Assembly (NCBI GenBank): GCA_039519185.1
Contig: JAZGSX010000012.1
Span: 186,001 to 250,000, forward strand
Direction of reading: 5' to 3'
From: Astragalus membranaceus
Lineage: Eukaryota; Streptophyta; Magnoliopsida; Fabales; Fabaceae
Length of the DNA stretch: 64,000 bases
Shown: positions 1 to 11,375 of the stretch, one piece after another
Layout of the letters: every line of letters begins with the position of its first letter
Numbering within the stretch: position 1 is the first letter of the stretch
Made by a program: the position numbers and the translations under genes
Notes under the pieces: generated by a model
What the model saw: only the letters and a program-made list of their open reading frames with translations
The model's database searches: none
Told to the model about the DNA's origin: nothing

Positions 1-1098
1 CCTTGCATGTTCATGTGGAACCTAGGGGAGGGCAATCTGAGCCTACTTTATGAATTGGAAGGTGTTTTGGAGGGTGTGGAGTTTCTGGTTCAGGGAGTTG
101 GATCTCAAATTCGTGATAGCAAGTGATTGAGGATGATGATGTTCAAGTCAATCAAGAATTCTGGGTGAAACCCGTATGGTATACCTTCAGTGATTTCATC
201 GAATCTCCCTGTACACAACTCCGATGATCGTGATTCTTGTTCCTCTGGAAACTAGACTCGAAGCTCTTCATTTTGGGCACAAGAACCGTATGATTTCATG
301 GAGAAATGAAGGAGATATTATGTCCCCAAGTTACGGTTTCAGAATCTGCCACTGTACTGAACCAGTCACATAGTTTCGGTGATATCTCTCGATCTACTGG
401 ATGCATGCGCGTGAAACTTCTTCCATCTGAAAGTAGACGAAATTATCTTCACAATGGGCACTGATTTGAGTAGATTTGGTCACGGATTGACCAAGTTATG
501 CTTATTGCAAAACTGGGTCCTGATTCTGGGAAATGGAAATGGAAGCTAGTATGCCCGTTCGTCAAATCTGAGTTCGATTCGCCAAAGTCTCGAGCGCCAT
601 CAGTTCGATATACTGAGGTGGGGTCCAGTAGCGAGGATGATTGACTTAGTTACTGGTCGCGCAAGTGGGACCCATCAAGTTCAGATGCGGAGGCAATTGG
701 AGCGTGTACGTGACTACGGGGATTGTTCGAGTGGTTAACGGTTCGGTTGTTCGAGCGAGGGCGCGACTTCTCGGGGACTCGTCAACCGGGTGAGTTCTAC
801 TCACGGATAGGGATATTTTTAGGTGTTTTGAAATTATATCGGTTTTGAGTCATAAGGCAATTATCAATTTTCGAAAGATTTTGGAACCGAAAACCGTTTT
901 TGAGCAATATCGCGTTTTTACGGTTTTTATTGAATTGTTGAACAATTTGCGAAATTGTGATTTTAAGTGCTTTCACTGGAATATGGTCTGGAATGTTGTT
1001 TATTAAATCCGTTTTCAGGTTGGAGAACGATCGGAATTCGATTTGGGCGAGAAATGGAAAGCGGAATGAGAAACTAGAATTCAGTAACAGAACAGGCC

Positions 1099-1204
1099 GC
1101 ACGGGTCGTGCGCCCCTGGGCACGGACCGTGCGTCCTCTTCGGGTTGGCTGTGTGATTTTGGTAAATCACGCACGGGTCGTGCGCCCCTGGGCACGGACC
1201 GTGC
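1099..1204 (+). promoter_or_regulatory. Two pairs of 13-bp palindromes in LTR-A
   Basis: Palindromes GCACGGGTCGTGC (1099, 1171) and GCACGGACCGTGC (1120, 1192) form two pairs. Start-to-start spacing is 21 bp within a pair and 72 bp between pairs. The array lies about 220 bp upstream of the TATA-rich stretch, so it is placed like a U3 enhancer. The other LTR-A copies carry it at 4972-5077 (reversed) and 42189-42294. A regulatory role is inferred from position and conservation only. Confidence 0.6.
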
Positions 1205-1457
1205 GTGAGCTGCTGTTACCGGACTCCGATTTCTCATTTCGTCGCTCCTTTCGATCCCGAATCACTTCTAATTTTCTCCCCAACCCACTTTAAGGATATT
1301 GCCTTACTGACAACCGTATTTTGAACTTATTCAATTCATGATTTTGAAAAAGAGTTTCAAAGCATATTTGACTGAAAAACCGAAACCCTAGTATACGTGT
1401 GGGTACACCGTCTGATGGACTGGCTGAATATATATATGTTTATATATGTTAATTGAA

Positions 1458-1590
1458 TTTGATTATAATGCCGGATGTTTATAAATTCATCAAAACGGGT
1501 TATAAGTCAATAATACATTACAATTTGATTATAAGGCCGGATGTTTATAAATTCATCAAAACGGGTTATAGATCAATAAGATATAAATTA
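1458..1590 (+). repeat. Two tandem copies of a 66-bp AT-rich unit in LTR-A
   Basis: The segment beginning TTTGATTATAA and containing GCCGGATGTTTATAAATTC occurs twice with a 66-bp period. It lies just downstream of the TATA-rich stretch. Both units are also present in the other two LTR-A copies. Confidence 0.85.
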
Positions 1591-1780
1591 TCTAAAAAGA
1601 TATTGTGATTGATCCTTTGGTGATCGGAAAGATATATATTATCTAACTCTCGAGAAATCGTTATGTATTGTCATACATAAATCGCGTTGGGTGACGACCC
1701 GACAAGTAGCATACTAGGGAGGGTAGTCATGACCCCTTACCTAGGCCCTGAATGTGTTTTGGCGTGGTCAACTCACGGGT

Positions 1781-2020
1781 TGCCGGGATTAGCAGAGGTG
1801 CAGTCGGCTTGTGCTAAGTTATTGATTATAAGTTAACATTGCCGGGATTAGCAGTTGTGCAGTCGGCAGATGTTAAGCTATAGCTACCGGGATTAGCAGT
1901 TGTGCAGTCGGTTGAGCTAAGCTATTAAAAACAATACTTAAGAACATTGCCGGGATTAGCAGTTGTGCAGTCGGCCGATGTTAAGCTATAGCTACCGGGA
2001 TTAGCAGTTGTGCAGTCGGT
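1781..2020 (+). repeat. Five-unit CGGGATTAGCA array in LTR-A
   Basis: Five units with core CGGGATTAGCA and a following GTGCAGTCGG start near 1782, 1841, 1887, 1949 and 1995. The inverted copy (about 4150-4395) also has five units, but the copy at 42871-43170 has six. LTR-D carries a diverged version of the same core at 22432-22590. Confidence 0.9.
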
Positions 2021-2158
2021 TTAAGCTAAGCTATTAAAACATAATTGAGAATACGGTTTGCTTGGTATTTTGATTATAGCTCGTGGTAGCTAATCAAACA
2101 GTGTTAACGGTTTAATAAATTGAACCGAGTGTCAGTGAGGGGGCACGGTAGGACTCAC

Positions 2159-2175
2159 TGAGACAAGTTGTCTCA
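2159..2175 (+). promoter_or_regulatory. Conserved LTR hairpin, CAA/TTG form
   Basis: TGAGACAA, one loop base and TTGTCTCA form a perfect 8-bp stem. The same position in LTR-B and LTR-C reads TGAGATAA/TTATCTCA, so one base pair has changed on both sides. It lies downstream of the probable transcription start and would be present in RNA. Function unknown. The LTR-A repeats are at 4001-4017 and 43312-43328. Confidence 0.65.
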
Positions 2176-2466
2176 CCCAATCCATATTTGTTGTTTTTAC
2201 AGAGAACAGGTTATAAGGACAGCAAGCGGCACAGTTGGTATGTCGGGTTCGAGAAGAAGACTGAAGATTGATTCTTTGATAGTTGTCCATGTTCTCCTGC
2301 GGTTATCTCTGTATTCGGTCGTATGACTCGAGCTTGTATTATTTGATTTATTAGTTTCCGCTGTTTCTTGTAAAGATGTATATCTGAACAGGAATTTTTA
2401 TACTCTGATTAGTACCAAATTGTATATTTAGGTATTTCTTTGTTAAAGAAATACCGGGGTGTTACA

Positions 2467-3769
2467 TTTGGTATCAGAGCGGTTCGGCCTTGTCGGACGT
2501 AGTGACCTTCGGGTCGAGAACATAGGATCGAGTCAGCTAGGGACTTAGACAATTATGTGTCAGATCTTTTTAGTATATTATGTGACGTATTGAGTCAGGA
2601 TCCACTCAATGTTTCATGTAAAGTACTGAAAATTATGACAGATAGTTGCCTCAGCCCCGAAAATGTCCGAGACCCTACACCATAGGATTCTCAGCCTTCT
2701 CGTTTCATCAGAACGTGCAGCGGCAGCAGAGGGCTACATATTTCATTTGGAAACAAGGATGGGCATCCGCAATGGTTCGAGGAAACTGTGGGCAGCTGTT
2801 CAGTAAGGGAATCTGATGCAGCTAGTGAATCGCGGCATGAAACGTCGTAGATCTTATCGAGGAGTAAGAATCAAGCAAAGCCCTTGGGCAATAGCAATGT
2901 CAGTGTACTGAAAGCTATCAGACTAGTTAACACCCGAAACCCTGACCTTTATTTAGTCAGCGTATCAGTTTTTGAAATATCGTTTTCATCATAAATCTCA
3001 CCTTCTGGAGTAAGTCAATCCCAGTTTAGGTATCAGTTGAGGAAGTCCCTCCAGAAATTTCAAGTACAGATCTCGATTCTTCTTCTTCCGAGTCACAATG
3101 TGACGAATGACAAAGCCAATTGAGTAAAGATACTCCGTCGTCAGTAATGACTAGTGGAATCATAAGTGTCGATCAGGTTAAGTCCCGATCAGGAATTATG
3201 AGTCAAATCCTTCAAAGAAGATTAGTTTTTGGAATCGGTAGAAGTGACCTTATTTCAATCCGCTGCTGGAAGCATTCCGATCACGGTCTGTGAGAAATTC
3301 TCGTTAGTCTTCCGACTCATTTGTTCGTAACTCCTGCTCCGGAACTCCGATTTTTATGTTCCGAGAGGCGTTGGAAAGCTAACGAAATTATCTACACCGA
3401 TGAATGGGTTGTGAACCGTATCTTCAATTGTATTTTGAATTGTACCTCTGTTTTGGAATCTGAACCGTAAACTCTAAACATTCGTGGGATGTGGACCTCC
3501 CTGTTATTCGGGAAATTGGTAAAAGGACCTCCAATCAGTCAGTTTAGACTTCTAGAACCCGTTCTGAAGCTATATTGATTAATGTAATGTAAGAATTATG
3601 TCTGGGTAGTCGCGGAAGTTCGGAAAGAGGCTGGACCAAGGAAAGTTCTAAATGATAAATTCAACGAATCAATACGAAGACACTTATGGTGTGCTCGTGT
3701 GATTCCCGAAATAATTTTTGTTTTCAAAAATCCCCTGGTGCCACCGCAATTCCAATTTCGTAACTAATC
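2467..3769 (+). mobile_element. LTR-A element, 5' leader/internal fragment (copy 1)
   Basis: This is about 1.3 kb of internal sequence after LTR and primer site. I see no gag-like reading frame in it. It is mirrored at about 8755-10052, and its second part also occurs at 37666-38518. It ends abruptly at the palindrome junction, so this copy lacks its 3' half. Parts near 3300-3480 read like diverged LTR sequence from another element, but I could not prove this. Confidence 0.75.
2469..2480 (+). other. Primer binding site (initiator tRNA-Met)
   Basis: TGGTATCAGAGC starts two bases after the LTR end. It is complementary to the 3' end of plant initiator tRNA-Met including CCA. The match stops after 12 nt, which is usual for plant Gypsy elements. 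Confidence 0.9.
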
Positions 3770-6700
3770 AGAGTATAAAAATTCCTGTTCAGATATACAT
3801 CTTTACAAGAAACAGCGGAAACTAATAAATCAAATAATACAAGCTCGAGTCATACGACCGAATACAGAGATAACCGCAGGAGAACATGGACAACTATCAA
3901 AGAATCAATCTTCAGTCTTCTTCTCGAACCCGACATACCAACTGTGCCGCTTGCTGTCCTTATAACCTGTTCTCTGTAAAAACAACAAATATGGATTGGG
4001 TGAGACAACTTGTCTCAGTGAGTCCTACCGTGCCCCCTCACTGACACTCGGTTCAATTTATTAAACCGTTAACACTGTTTGATTAGCTACCACGAGCTAT
4101 AATCAAAATACCAAGCAAACCGTATTCTCAATTATGTTTTAATAGCTTAGCTTAAACCGACTGCACAACTGCTAATCCCGGTAGCTATAGCTTAACATCG
4201 GCCGACTGCACAACTGCTAATCCCGGCAATGTTCTTAAGTATGGTTTTTAATAGCTTAGCTCAACCGACTGCACAACTGCTAATCCCGGTAGCTATAGCT
4301 TAACATCTGCCGACTGCACAACTGCTAATCCCGGCAATGTTAACTTATAATCAATAACTTAGCACAAGCCGACTGCACCTCTGCTAATCCCGGCAACCCG
4401 TGAGTTGACCACGCCAAAACACATTCAGGGCCTAGGTAAGGGGTCATGACTACCCTCCCTAGTATGCTACTTGTCGGGTCGTCACCCAACGCGATTTATG
4501 TATGACAATACATAACGATTTCTCGAGAGTTAGATAATATATATCTTTCCGATCACCAAAGGATCAATCACAATATCTTTTTAGATAATTTATATCTTAT
4601 TGATCTATAACCCGTTTTGATGAATTTATAAACATCCGGCCTTATAATCAAATTGTAATGTATTATTGACTTATAACCCGTTTTGATGAATTTATAAACA
4701 TCCGGCATTATAATCAAATTCAATTAACATATATAAACATATATATATTCAGCCAGTCCATCAGACGGTGTACCCACACGTATACTAGGGTTTCGGTTTT
4801 TCAGTCAAATATGCTTTGAAACTCTTTTTCAAAATCATGAATTGAATAAGTTCAAAATACGGTTGTCAGTAAGGCAATATCCTTAAAGTGGGTTGGGGAG
4901 AAAATTAGAAGTGATTCGGGATCGAAAGGAGCGACGAAATGAGAAATCGGAGTCCGGTAACAGCAGCTCACGCACGGTCCGTGCCCAGGGGCGCACGACC
5001 CGTGCGTGATTTACCAAAATCACACAGCCAACCCGAAGAGGACGCACGGTCCGTGCCCAGGGGCGCACGACCCGTGCGGCCTGTTCTGTTACTGAATTCT
5101 AGTTTCTCATTCCGCTTTCCATTTCTCGCCCAAATCGAATTCCGATCGTTCTCCAACCTGAAAACGGATTTAATAAACAACATTCCAGACCATATTCCAG
5201 TGAAAGCACTTAAAATCACAATTTCGCAAATTGTTCAACAATTCAATAAAAACCGTAAAAACGCGATATTGCTCAAAAACGGTTTTCGGTTCCAAAATCT
5301 TTCGAAAATTGATAATTGCCTTATGACTCAAAACCGATATAATTTCAAAACACCTAAAAATATCCCTATCCGTGAGTAGAACTCACCCGGTTGACGAGTC
5401 CCCGAGAAGTCGCGCCCTCGCTCGAACAACCGAACCGTTAACCACTCGAACAATCCCCGTAGTCACGTACACGCTCCAATTGCCTCCGCATCTGAACTTG
5501 ATGGGTCCCACTTGCGCGACCAGTAACTAAGTCAATCATCCTCGCTACTGGACCCCACCTCAGTATATCGAACTGATGGCGCTCGAGACTTTGGCGAATC
5601 GAACTCAGATTTGACGAACGGGCATACTAGCTTCCATTTCCATTTCCCAGAATCAGGACCCAGTTTTGCAATAAGCATAACTTGGTCAATCCGTGACCAA
5701 ATCTACTCAAATCAGTGCCCATTGTGAAGATAATTTCGTCTACTTTCAGATGGAAGAAGTTTCACGCGCATGCATCCAGTAGATCGAGAGATATCACCGA
5801 AACTATGTGACTGGTTCAGTACAGTGGCAGATTCTGAAACCGTAACTTGGGGACATAATATCTCCTTCATTTCTCCATGAAATCATACGGTTCTTGTGCC
5901 CAAAATGAAGAGCTTCGAGTCTAGTTTCCAGAGGAACAAGAATCACGATCATCGGAGTTGTGTACAGGGAGATTCGATGAAATCACTGAAGGTATACCAT
6001 ACGGGTTTCACCCAGAATTCTTGATTGACTTGAACATCATCATCCTCAATCACTTGCTATCACGAATTTGAGATCCAACTCCCTGAACCAGAAACTCCAC
6101 ACCCTCCAAAACACCTTCCAATTCATAAAGTAGGCTCAGATTGCCCTCCCCTAGGTTCCACATGAACATGCAAGGCTTCCCATTGATCAAAGTTTCATTG
6201 TTCTCACTTGGAGCTTCACATTTCGAAATTGGAGAAAAGGAAAGGAGTAGGAATCAGGTTCAGAAGCTTATATTAACTGAAAGAGGATGGAAAATGGAGT
6301 GAAGAGGTGAAGGAATAACCTACATGCAACCAAGTTCAAGGGTGGATCCCCTCCTTTCTCTCCTCCTTCACATCCCTCCTTCTTCTCCCCTTTCTTCAAT
6401 TTTCTGTTTTCCTCTCTATTATCTCTAAGTTCTGAAAATGAGGTGAAGAGGGGAGTTCAGCTGGGGTAAGAATAAGGGCTGAGGGTTAAATGGTGAGGAA
6501 ATGACCATTTTGCCCTTGGCCCATCTATTCAAGGTTTTTGGTACTAGAACCCCTAAAATCCTATGGTTTTATACTCGGCAAAGGTTTCTCGACTACCTCT
6601 CTCTCGAGTTGGAATTAATCATTTCGTTCAATTTGATAAATCTTCGATGTACGGCGAAATGACGGTTTTACCCTTGCGCTCTAATTGTTCATTTAAATTA

Positions 6701-6846
6701 TGACTAAGCCATAATTAAATGTTGAGTAGAATTTCTTTGGACTTTTCCTCGACTATTACTCCCCGAGACACGACCGATTATTCCCATAAATAATTACTCG
6801 GTCTTAGTCATCATAGTACGAGTCTTTAAAAATTAGGGATGTTACA
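3763..6846 (-). repeat. LTR-A copy 2 (3' LTR of a minus-strand element, last ~53 bp missing)
   Basis: On the minus strand the LTR starts TGTAACATCC at 6846, right after the polypurine tract, and runs down to 3763. There it is cut within ACTAATC, short of the TGTTACA end. It carries reversed palindrome pairs (4972-5077), the five-unit array and the hairpin (4001-4017). Confidence 0.9.
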
Positions 6847-6861
6847 ATCACCCCAACTTTT
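6847..6861 (-). other. Polypurine tract of the LTR-A element
   Basis: Read on the minus strand this is AAAAGTTGGGGTGAT directly before the LTR TG. All elements here share it with small changes. It primes plus-strand DNA synthesis. Confidence 0.85.
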
Positions 6862-6893
6862 AAAAATTTTGTCCTCAAAATTGACAAGACGAA

Positions 6894-7162
6894 CCTTATG
6901 CAAAAAGGTATTGATATCAGGTCATCATGTCCTCTTCCAATTCCCGAGTAGCCTCTTCGGCTGAGAAGCCTTCTCAGACTACCTTGACAATCGGAGTAGT
7001 CCTTGGACGCAGAGTCTTCATACCACGCTCCAAGATATAGATAGGATAAGGTTGGAATGATAAATCCGGTCGAAGATCGATCGCTTCAACGCTCAACGGC
7101 TGAAGTGGATCGGGAATACATTTTCTCAATTGAGACACGTGAAAGATATCATGAAGATACAG
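6894..7162 (-). pseudogene. Decayed pol 3' end (integrase C-terminus plus chromodomain-like tail)
   Basis: Minus-strand translation gives a recognisable relative of the intact polyprotein tail, with the LHD-FHVSQLRK block, the EAID block and the PIVKV block. It contains in-frame stops, for example directly after PIVKVV. It ends just before the polypurine tract, as pol does in the intact element. It is the only protein-coding relic in the LTR-A interior and shows that LTR-A elements descend from a Tekay-type autonomous element. Confidence 0.8.
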
Positions 7163-10038
7163 ACTTTCTTCAGAAATTAACTATTCCGACCTCTTGAAAG
7201 CTGACACTAATTGTTACGGATAATGGAACGCCTACAGTCTGTTGAGGATACGAATTCATAGTTATGGTATCCACACATCCTGCACTATCGAAGTCAGGAA
7301 CTCGGAAGGTTTCGGCCTAGCCGTAGCTTGAATTGGAACGAAATGATGAGTTTAAGAGAATTTCTTTGGAATCAAACCATACGGTATTCAGAAGAAAAGT
7401 TTTCTTCTCTTCCCGAGTTACGCTCACATAAGCGCTTGACTCATTTACTAAAATTCTCGACTGAAGCAAACAGAGTTGTTTTATAAAACAGGTTGACTTT
7501 CAGTCCAAGGAATCTAGAAACGATTTTTCCTTGCAACCGAATCCAGGAAAAACTCTAAAATAATAGCAAAATATTCTTTCATTAAATCGGTTCCAAAACT
7601 TGAAAGTATAATAGTTCCATTTGAATGAAAATTCTTTTCAATGGGGTTTCTAATGACGATAGTTTGAAAATACGACTATCCCAAAGGTTAATTCACCCCA
7701 ACTTATATATGACCTTACACAATGCACGGCGCTCCAACAAAGCGGAATCTCATTCTCAAATTTTTAAAATTTGCAAGTTTGAAAGTGAGAATAAAGGTGT
7801 TATTTTGTTGGAGTCAACCCTTTGTGCGATCAAAATCTCGCAAACTTTTATCGTGCTTGAGTTCGGTTCCGTTAAAACAAAAATAATGAGGTTCGTTCGA
7901 GGAAGGGATCGGGAAGGACATCGAGCCGAAAGGAAAGCGGGTATTTGCTTTAAAAATTCTCCTCGAGCCGCTATTCCACTCGATTCAATTCATTTCCTTT
8001 CAATTCCTTTCTCGAATCGGTCCATGATAAAACTTCGAGATTAATACAAGGGTTCGTATTTCATGATGAAAAATGGATACGACTTAACCGTCTCAAGAGA
8101 CTACACAAAGGTTATAAAGTTCACTATCAAGGACTCATGTGTCATACAGTCACTGTCCAATCATTTAGTCTCCGACCGACATACGGTTCATCCTCACTCA
8201 CTCTACCATCAAACGGGTGTAGAAGGTGAAAAGGTAAAAACATTATAGGTACTCAACTCATTGGATTCTGAGAAAGCCTTGTGTACTGGCTAAATCAGAC
8301 AACTCTGAATTCAGTACATACTTGCTTGATTGACATCTTGCCGATAGATTATTAGAACGGTGAAACTAGCTTCGATCCATCCGATGGATCAAAGTCATAA
8401 CAATTTACTGTTGATTTAACGAACTCAAGATTAACGATTGGAGTTCCACCACGGTAGCGGAAGCTTGAATGCTATAACATTCGAAGGATGATTTTCCCCA
8501 CCATGGCTTTTTCGGAGTTTTCTAAGTCAACGACTTGTCCAATTTCAGCGTTCTTCCTAAGTCAACTAGGCTTGAACTTTGATACCTATCTTTCATAGAT
8601 TCTTGATCACTCAGATCCTAAGGAGATGCAATTTTCGATATTGGGAATCCTACTAGAACGACATACAGTCTTCTTTTGGAGATGAGGTTTAGAGTCATTC
8701 TAGACAATCTTTGGTTTCTCGATTAACTTCAGCGCAACAATTATTCTCGGATTAGTTACGAAATTGGAATTGCGGTGGCACCAGGGGATTTTTGAAAACA
8801 AAAATTATTTCGGGAATCACACGAGCACACCATAAGTGTCTTCGTATTGATTCGTTGAATTTATCATTTAGAACTTTCCTTGGTCCAGCCTCTTTCCGAA
8901 CTTCCGCGACTACCCAGACATAATTCTTACATTACATTAATCAATATAGCTTCAGAACGGGTTCTAGAAGTCTAAACTGACTGATTGGAGGTCCTTTTAC
9001 CAATTTCCCGAATAACAGGGAGGTCCACATTCCACGAATGTTTAGAGTTTACGGTTCAGATTCCAAAACAGAGGTACAATTCAAAATACAATTGAAGATA
9101 CGGTTCACAACCCATTCATCGGTGTAGATAATTTCGTTAGCTTTCCAACGCCTCTCGGAACATAAAAATCGGAGTTCCGGAGCAGGAGTTACGAACAAAT
9201 GAGTCGGAAGACTAACGAGAATTTCTCACAGACCGTGATCGGAATGCTTCCAGCAGCGGATTGAAATAAGGTCACTTCTACCGATTCCAAAAACTAATCT
9301 TCTTTGAAGGATTTGACTCATAATTCCTGATCGGGACTTAACCTGATCGACACTTATGATTCCACTAGTCATTACTGACGACGGAGTATCTTTACTCAAT
9401 TGGCTTTGTCATTCGTCACATTGTGACTCGGAAGAAGAAGAATCGAGATCTGTACTTGAAATTTCTGGAGGGACTTCCTCAACTGATACCTAAACTGGGA
9501 TTGACTTACTCCAGAAGGTGAGATTTATGATGAAAACGATATTTCAAAAACTGATACGCTGACTAAATAAAGGTCAGGGTTTCGGGTGTTAACTAGTCTG
9601 ATAGCTTTCAGTACACTGACATTGCTATTGCCCAAGGGCTTTGCTTGATTCTTACTCCTCGATAAGATCTACGACGTTTCATGCCGCGATTCACTAGCTG
9701 CATCAGATTCCCTTACTGAACAGCTGCCCACAGTTTCCTCGAACCATTGCGGATGCCCATCCTTGTTTCCAAATGAAATATGTAGCCCTCTGCTGCCGCT
9801 GCACGTTCTGATGAAACGAGAAGGCTGAGAATCCTATGGTGTAGGGTCTCGGACATTTTCGGGGCTGAGGCAACTATCTGTCATAATTTTCAGTACTTTA
9901 CATGAAACATTGAGTGGATCCTGACTCAATACGTCACATAATATACTAAAAAGATCTGACACATAATTGTCTAAGTCCCTAGCTGACTCGATCCTATGTT
10001 CTCGACCCGAAGGTCACTACGTCCGACAAGGCCGAACC

Positions 10039-10050
10039 GCTCTGATACCA
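10039..10050 (-). other. Primer binding site of the minus-strand LTR-A element
   Basis: Read on the minus strand, TGGTATCAGAGC follows the LTR remnant TGTTACA at 10053. It has the same 12-nt match as at 2469. Confidence 0.9.
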
Positions 10051-10052
10051 AA

Positions 10053-10072
10053 TGTAACACCCCGGTATTTCT
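10053..10072 (-). repeat. 20-bp remnant of a 5' LTR-A
   Basis: Only the last 20 bp of the LTR remain before sequence changes to pol. The switch lies within the 7-mer TATTTCT (10066-10072), present in both LTR-A and pol. This is a microhomology junction. Confidence 0.85.
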
Positions 10073-10767
10073 ATAGCCCCATATCGAATGTCGCCATTAG
10101 AGTTGAGGGAATTGAAAGTTCAACTAGAAGAGCTAATTTCCAAGCGGTTTATCCGGCCGAGTGCCTCACCATGGGGTGCTCCAGTGTTGCTTGTTAAGAA
10201 GAAGGACGGAAGTATGAGATTGTGTATTGATTATCGCCAGTTGAATAAAGTGACTGTCAAGAACAAGTACCCTCTACCAAGGATTGATGATTTGCTAGAT
10301 CAGTTGAGGGGAGCTTCTGTGTTTTCAAAGATTGATCTAAGGTCCGGTTATCACCAAATCAGGGTTCGAGCTTTGGACGTCCCGAAGACCGCTTTCCGTA
10401 CGAGATATGGACACTATGAATTCGTAGTGATGCCCTTCGGTTTGACCAATGCTCCAGCTGTATTCATGGATTATATGAATCGAATTTTTAATCCTTATCT
10501 GGATCAGTTTGTGGTAGTGTTCATCGATGATATCTTGGTGTTCTCTAGGACGATTGAGGAGCATGTGCAACATCTCCGAATTGTTCTGAACGTTCTCCGA
10601 GAGAAGAAGTTGTATGCTAAGCCGTCCAAATGTGATTTTTGGATGCCAGAAGTTAAGTTTCTAGGCCACGTAATATCTAGGACAGGTGTTGCTGTGGATC
10701 CCAGTAAGATCGAAGCTGTGGTAGACTGGGAGCAGCCGTCTACGGTTACTGAGGTAAGAAGTTTCTT
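10066..10767 (+). pseudogene. Reverse-transcriptase fragment, left arm of a hairpin palindrome
   Basis: The fragment starts about 80 residues upstream of the RT palm and runs through the FIDD catalytic motif to the start of the RNase H linker. It is open in frame (10088-10810) but has no gag, protease or integrase. It is an inverted copy of 10789-11375 plus 20613-20729, separated by 21 bp. It contains the insertion target CCAGT (10181-10185) uninterrupted, so it preserves the empty site of the 9.2-kb element in the other arm. Confidence 0.9.
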
Positions 10768-10788
10768 AGGATTAGCTGGGTACTATCG

Positions 10789-11375
10789 AAGAAACTTCTT
10801 ACCTCAGTAACCGTAGACGGCTGCTCCCAGTCTACCACAGCTTCGATCTTACTGGGATCCACAGCAACACCTGTCCTAGATATTACGTGGCCTAGAAACT
10901 TAACTTCTGGCATCCAAAAATCACATTTGGACGGCTTAGCATACAACTTCTTCTCTCGGAGAACGTTCAGAACAATTCGGAGATGTTGCACATGCTCCTC
11001 AATCGTCCTAGAGAACACCAAGATATCATCGATGAACACTACCACAAACTGATCCAGATAAGGATTAAAAATTCGATTCATATAATCCATGAATACAGCT
11101 GGAGCATTGGTCAAACCGAAGGGCATCACTACGAATTCATAGTGTCCATATCTCGTACGGAAAGCGGTCTTCGGGACGTCCAAAGCTCGAACCCTGATTT
11201 GGTGATAACCGGACCTTAGATCAATCTTTGAAAACACAGAAGCTCCCCTCAACTGATCTAGCAAATCATCAATCCTTGGTAGAGGGTACTTGTTCTTGAC
11301 AGTCACTTTATTCAACTGGCGATAATCAATACACAATCTCATACTTCCGTCCTTCTTCTTAACAAGCAACACTGG
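10789..11375 (-). pseudogene. Antisense element III, RT portion (distal part of a split gene)
   Basis: This minus-strand RT sequence begins directly at the element II insertion site and continues the frame that stops at 20608. The codons join at the block GAPV/LLVKKK. It runs through the FIDD motif and ends at the hairpin junction at 10789, so RNase H and integrase are absent. Together with 20608-22430 it is the broken host element of element II. Confidence 0.92.
11371..11375 (+). other. Target site duplication, left (ACTGG)
   Basis: ACTGG directly precedes the 5' LTR and is repeated directly after the 3' LTR (20608-20612). Five bp is the usual duplication for Ty3/Gypsy integrases. Confidence 0.95.

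Larger units (their letters stand above)
1..2466 (+). repeat. LTR-A copy 1, 3' portion (5' part lies outside the window)
   Basis: This stretch ends in TGTTACA followed by a tRNA primer site, so it is the 3' part of a plus-strand LTR. It matches 41091 onward, where the LTR begins 671 bp earlier, which gives a full LTR-A of about 3,137 bp. It holds the palindrome pairs (1099-1204), a TATA-rich stretch near 1428-1440, two tandem arrays and the conserved hairpin (2159-2175). The short ORFs inside it arise from the GC-rich palindromes and are not credible proteins. Confidence 0.9.
1..6175. repeat. Large palindrome: arms 1-2413 and 3763-6175
   Basis: Bases 1-2413 are mirrored on the opposite strand at 3763-6175. 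The arms have equal length and only scattered differences. The 1,349-bp centre is the leader of an LTR-A element. The right-hand junction lies in the 7-mer ACTAATC (3763-3769), which is present both in the element interior and in the LTR. Confidence 0.9.
6847..10052 (-). mobile_element. LTR-A element, complete internal region, non-autonomous
   Basis: This 3.2-kb interior lies between a primer site (10039-10050) and a polypurine tract (6847-6861), both on the minus strand. It has no gag, protease, RT or integrase core. Only a decayed pol 3' end (6894-7162) is recognisable. The rest (about 7170-9990) is AT-rich and shows no supportable gene. An open frame of 139 codons at 7625-8044 runs antisense to the element and has no recognisable motif. 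Because the ends needed for reverse transcription are intact, the element could have been mobilised by proteins of an autonomous relative. Confidence 0.8.

Noticed and set aside
797..1293. Open frames with repeated arginine/proline blocks in LTR-A (also at 4883-5379 and 41887-42383)
   Set aside because: They come from the GC-rich palindromes, occur on both strands of the same sequence and carry no protein-family features.
1..6175. DNA transposon with long terminal inverted repeats
   Set aside because: The arms are LTRs with primer-site and polypurine-tract neighbours; there is no transposase and no target duplication at the outer ends.
7625..8248. 139- and 61-codon frames in the LTR-A interior (also 39018-39641)
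   Set aside because: They are antisense to the element, with no motif, no signal and no family resemblance. The copies are duplicates, so conservation says nothing.
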